Assembly: GCF_900142715.1 (NCBI RefSeq)
Contig: NZ_FRBX01000002.1
Span: 310,001 to 374,000 of the forward strand
Origin: Flavobacterium pectinovorum
GTDB lineage: Bacteria > Bacteroidota > Bacteroidia > Flavobacteriales > Flavobacteriaceae
DNA: 64,000 bases
Reading direction: 5' to 3'
The notes beneath the pieces were generated by a model that saw only the letters and a program-made list of their open reading frames with translations, was not told the origin of the DNA and did no database searches. Of the stretch, positions 60,802 through 64,000 are shown piece by piece. Made by a program: the position numbers and the translations under genes. Numbering within the stretch: the stretch's first letter is position 1; each line of letters begins with the position of its first letter.

Positions 60802-61668
60802 ATGGAAACTCAAACTCTTTCTAGAAAACAAAAAATATTTAATTTTCCTGTAGTTAAAATTATTCTCGCTTTACTTACTTTTATGGCAGTTGTAATTATT
60901 GGGCAGCAAATTGCAGTAAAATTACTGGACTTAACGTCGCTTGACAAAGATTACCGAAACCTTTTAAAAGGATTTTTTGTTTCCTTCTCCTGCATCTTTA
61001 GTTATATTCTTTTCTTTAAAAAATACGATAAAAGAGTTGTAACGGAATTTGCCACAAAAGGACTTGTCAAAAATCTTTTCATTGGATTTGCGGTTGGTTT
61101 TATACTGCAATCTTTTACAATCTTAGTAATTTATCTTAACGGAAGTTATAGCGTTGTAAAAATCAATCCCATTTCATTTATCCTGATTCCGTTTGCCCTT
61201 ATGTTCACAGTGGCAATTATCGAAGAAGTTTTGGTACGCGGCATTATATTTAGAATTATGGAAGAAAAACTGGGAAGCTATCTTTCGCTTACATTTTCTT
61301 CAGTATTATTTGGAGTCTTACATTTAGCAAATCCTAATGTCACTTTGATTTCGGCAATATGTATTACTACTGCTGGTTTTTTAATGGGTGCTGCTTTTAT
61401 TTACAGCCGTAATTTATGGGTGCCAATTGCATTGCACTTTGCATGGAATTTTACCCAATCTGGAATTTTTGGAGCTATAACATCCGGAAACGAAAAAACA
61501 AATAGTTTAATAGTGGCTAAAATACAAGGTCCGGAATTTATTACCGGTGGAGAATTTGGCCCGGAAGGATCGATACAGGCGATTGTTTTTTGTGCTATTG
61601 GAACCATTATATTTTTGGTTTTAAGCTATAAAAACAATAAAATTATAAAACCTTATTGGAAAAAATAA
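60802..61668 (+). CDS. CPBP-family intramembrane glutamic protease
   Basis: Starting at METQTLSRKQK gives 288 residues with about eight membrane helices. The family motif EExxxR is seen in IIEEVLVRGIIF, followed by the HLANP and HFAWNF histidine motifs. The family (formerly CAAX-like, Abi) cuts membrane substrates or processes bacteriocins. It lies after an AraC-type regulator. Substrate unknown. Confidence 0.9.
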   Translation: METQTLSRKQKIFNFPVVKIILALLTFMAVVIIGQQIAVKLLDLTSLDKDYRNLLKGFFVSFSCIFSYILFFKKYDKRVVTEFATKGLVKNLFIGFAVGFILQSFTILVIYLNGSYSVVKINPISFILIPFALMFTVAIIEEVLVRGIIFRIMEEKLGSYLSLTFSSVLFGVLHLANPNVTLISAICITTAGFLMGAAFIYSRNLWVPIALHFAWNFTQSGIFGAITSGNEKTNSLIVAKIQGPEFITGGEFGPEGSIQAIVFCAIGTIIFLVLSYKNNKIIKPYWKK

Positions 61669-61728
61669 ACTAAAAGTCATGAGAGTGAGGAAGAGGGTTT
61701 CGACTTCGCTCTGCCTGACAATTTAATA

Positions 61729-62919
61729 TTATCGAAGCCAATTACTGCCAAAAACAATATAATATGCCCAGTCTTCCGGGCCTTTTGCGACGTCAACACC
61801 CATTCTGAGTTTAAATTTTCGTGCCAGTAAATACCTGAAACCAGTTCCGTAACTGTATACGACGGGTTTAGCAAAAGCCTGATCCCAATCATCAAAAGCA
61901 CTTGCCAGACCACCGTAACCCATAAGGCTCCATCTTCGGTATACATCCCATCTCAATTCGAGTTCGGTTACGATACTTGTTTTTCCCTGATATCTTGCAG
62001 CGGGAATTCCTCTTAAATTAATTCCCGGTAAGAGATAAAAAGGTGGTTTCCCAAAGGCTTGTTCCCCTTCAATTCGGAGTCCGCCAATTAATTTTTTGGT
62101 TACAGGATAATATCCAATTGCCGAAAGATTAACGCGCCAGGCATCATAATCACTTCCAATGACATCATCAGACCAAAAGAAATCTGATTGTATGCGAATT
62201 CCTTTATCGGGGGTAAAAATATTGTCCCGTCCATCAAACTGAATAGCTCCACCAAACTGACTTACCAAACTATTAATGTCTTTTGGCTTGACAAAAGAGG
62301 GTGGAAGATCCAGATTTAAATCCGGCAATGTTATATTAGAATTTAGCAATAAATATTGTGGGCCGGCGCTCCATTTTGCATTTCTAAATTGTTTCAGCCA
62401 TTGTGTGTAGAATATGGTAGACTTAAAATTGAGCTTAAATTCCTTGTCGTTTCCATTGGGTAAATTTTCATAAAAAGAGAGGTTCATGTCGCCATAACCT
62501 GCCATTACCCGGTATAATATTCTCGATTTTATTAAAGTACCGGAACGAAAGGCGCCCACCATCCAGCTTTTGTTTTCGGTGTACATTCCGATTCCTCCTG
62601 TAATATCGGGATTTATAAATCGTTTTTTGCCGTTTTCATCAACAACAGGTGCGTGTTTTTTTAGAAAAACAGGAACAATTGCACCTCCAATTCCGCCCAG
62701 AGCCGGTTCTGTTATAATTGTTGGAACCACAATAAAACCATGTGCATAAATAATGTAATCGCTTAAATCGAATGCGCCATCAAGAGAATCTTTTACGCTA
62801 ATATGATGCTTTTGTCCTCTTATAGTTTGAAATGAGAAAAAGCATATCATTAACATGAAAACCATTCTCTGAATAATTTTTTCTTTTTTAATGATAAAAT
62901 CTGAAGGTGTATTTCTCAT
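61729..62919 (-). CDS. BamA/TamA-like outer-membrane barrel protein
   Basis: The 396-residue protein has a signal-like hydrophobic stretch near residues 19-35 and a beta-barrel rich in aromatic-ended strands. The C-terminal half resembles the surface-antigen (D15) domain, with FGGAIQFDGRDNIFTPDKGIRIQSDFFW and LPGINLRGIPAARYQG. No POTRA repeats are present. An ATG at residue 19 might be the actual start. Substrate or role unknown. Confidence 0.78.
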   Translation of the reverse strand: MRNTPSDFIIKKEKIIQRMVFMLMICFFSFQTIRGQKHHISVKDSLDGAFDLSDYIIYAHGFIVVPTIITEPALGGIGGAIVPVFLKKHAPVVDENGKKRFINPDITGGIGMYTENKSWMVGAFRSGTLIKSRILYRVMAGYGDMNLSFYENLPNGNDKEFKLNFKSTIFYTQWLKQFRNAKWSAGPQYLLLNSNITLPDLNLDLPPSFVKPKDINSLVSQFGGAIQFDGRDNIFTPDKGIRIQSDFFWSDDVIGSDYDAWRVNLSAIGYYPVTKKLIGGLRIEGEQAFGKPPFYLLPGINLRGIPAARYQGKTSIVTELELRWDVYRRWSLMGYGGLASAFDDWDQAFAKPVVYSYGTGFRYLLARKFKLRMGVDVAKGPEDWAYYIVFGSNWLR

Positions 62920-62972
62920 TTCAAGTTATTTAAGATTATCCTATTTCAACAAAAAAACAGCAACTCTAATCG

Positions 62973-63950
62973 TTATTCTTCTACTACTTTTGCTAGGCTA
63001 AAGACGTGTGCGAGTGTAAGGAAAAAGGTGTTTCCCTGAAAACGGTTTACAGCTTCAAATTCAGAAACCCAGCGTAATCCTGCTGAAGTTTTAGAACCTA
63101 TATGAAAATAGTTTACTTCGGCTCCTATGCCTGCAATTCTGTCTTTTGCAGGTTCAAGTACAGAATTACCAACCGGTATTTTGTCGGGTGATATTTTTCC
63201 TTGTAAATAATAAATTGCTCCGGCATTTAATATTCCTTTTGGTGCTGTTTTTTCTGCATTCATCAAATAAAAAGTTTTTCCTAAACCTCCTTCAATACTT
63301 AAAATATCTCCGGTTTTTATATCTGTATCTTTCTTTTTACCGTTTATTTCATACGCCGCCAATGCCGAAAAATGAAAGGTCTTTTTATCATTGAAGAATA
63401 GAGTTGTTCCTGCTGAAAATTCATTCATAAACATTCCCAGACCCGCATTGTCAGAAGCTCCTGCAGTAAATTTTCCGGTAGGAAGGTATATTTGGTAACT
63501 AAACACAAAATCGGCTCTTTTGTTATGCCAGCCCAATTGTACAGGTTGTACAAACATATCTGTAAAGGCAAGTGAGTTTTTGGCATCCAGAGAATTTCCC
63601 TGAATAGTGTTTGATGCAAAAGCTAATAAAATACTAGCGCCATAATTAGCGCCAAAGATTTTAAAGTCGCTTATATATGATGCTCCGGCTCCTGTTATAA
63701 ACATCGTGATATCAGGATTTGCAACTGATTTATCTCCATTGGCATTGCGCAAAGAGCAAGCATCATAAAGATAACCTGGAACATAAACACTTAAAGTGTT
63801 AGCCGGTGCCTGAGTTCCGGATTGTAAACCCATTGCACCAAGAATGTGTCCGCCTTTAAGCTGGGCATTTCCGGTAAAATAAATCAACAAAAGAAAAAGT
63901 GTAAGGATAAATTTTATTGGTTGTCTGCGGGTATTAAAATTCGTTTTCAT
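62973..63950 (-). CDS. outer-membrane protein of the phenol-degradation MetA/transporter type
   Basis: The 325-residue protein has a signal peptide (to TGNAQ) and a beta-barrel pattern. GGHILGAMGLQSGTQAPANTLSVYVPGYLYDA, YQIYLPTGKF and the end FFLTLAHVF are typical of the family called Phenol_MetA_deg. It probably forms a small-molecule channel. It lies 53 bp upstream of the BamA-like gene, likely in the same operon. Right of it only 50 bp remain in the window. Confidence 0.78.
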   Translation of the reverse strand: MKTNFNTRRQPIKFILTLFLLLIYFTGNAQLKGGHILGAMGLQSGTQAPANTLSVYVPGYLYDACSLRNANGDKSVANPDITMFITGAGASYISDFKIFGANYGASILLAFASNTIQGNSLDAKNSLAFTDMFVQPVQLGWHNKRADFVFSYQIYLPTGKFTAGASDNAGLGMFMNEFSAGTTLFFNDKKTFHFSALAAYEINGKKKDTDIKTGDILSIEGGLGKTFYLMNAEKTAPKGILNAGAIYYLQGKISPDKIPVGNSVLEPAKDRIAGIGAEVNYFHIGSKTSAGLRWVSEFEAVNRFQGNTFFLTLAHVFSLAKVVEE

Positions 63951-64000
63951 CTTGTTTATTTTAAAAATTAATGAAACCTGTATTGCTTTATTTTTCAGAC

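Overview
The window looks like chromosomal DNA of a Flavobacterium close to F. johnsoniae. It is AT-rich, its promoters follow the Bacteroidetes pattern (TTG, a 17-23 base gap, then TAnnTTTG), and it holds a SusC/SusD pair, a flexirubin-type pigment cluster and an L25 of the Ctc type. Its tyrosine ammonia-lyase matches, from memory, the characterised F. johnsoniae enzyme almost residue for residue.

Layout. 1-6.9 kb: part of an aryl-polyene (flexirubin) pigment cluster. An acyltransferase (cut by the window edge), acyl carrier protein, ketosynthase, ketoreductase, a secreted WG-repeat protein and tyrosine ammonia-lyase are on the minus strand; an FAD enzyme with halogenase motifs is divergent. 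6.9-13.8 kb: sugar catabolism, with an L-rhamnose-mutarotase-like protein, a sodium/sugar symporter, galT-galK-galM and a divergent GntR/LacI-type regulator. 14.1-34.4 kb: a complete arabinan utilisation locus. It has an AraR-type Nudix regulator, SusC/SusD, four GH43 and two GH51 enzymes, then araB-araD-araA and a lipoprotein aldose epimerase. Glycans would be captured and cut at the surface by SusCD and lipoprotein GH43s, trimmed to L-arabinose in the periplasm, and passed through isomerase, kinase and 4-epimerase to xylulose-5-phosphate. Five copies of the palindrome AAGTGTA-N5-TACACTT lie near araR, susC and araB, and one sits on the promoter of a possible small RNA.

34.6-51.5 kb: mostly housekeeping genes: alpha/beta hydrolase, OsmC, tRNA-Leu, prs, rplY, pth, sodA, purF, a PfkB kinase, a ParE-type toxin-antitoxin pair, an ECF sigma/anti-sigma pair, an MFS transporter, an oxidoreductase, an Old Yellow Enzyme, rseP, and two tRNA-Asn genes plus a broken third. 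Between sodA and purF are three tandem copies of a probable small-RNA gene with a covarying terminator hairpin. 51.6-58.3 kb: an Rhs polymorphic-toxin locus with a deaminase-fold tip, a probable immunity gene, a displaced tip remnant, a second probable immunity gene and a stray copy of Rhs core sequence. The Rhs frame is broken once. A decayed relative of the second immunity gene lies about 11.6 kb away. 58.3-64 kb: a C1 peptidase, an AraC regulator, a CPBP membrane protease and two outer-membrane barrel proteins.

Dispersed intergenic repeats are common. The most informative is the 18-bp palindrome TCCCGATAGCTATCGGGA, which interrupts the tRNA-Asn remnant twice and two other repeat types. All functional calls come from reading motifs and gene context; no database search was made.
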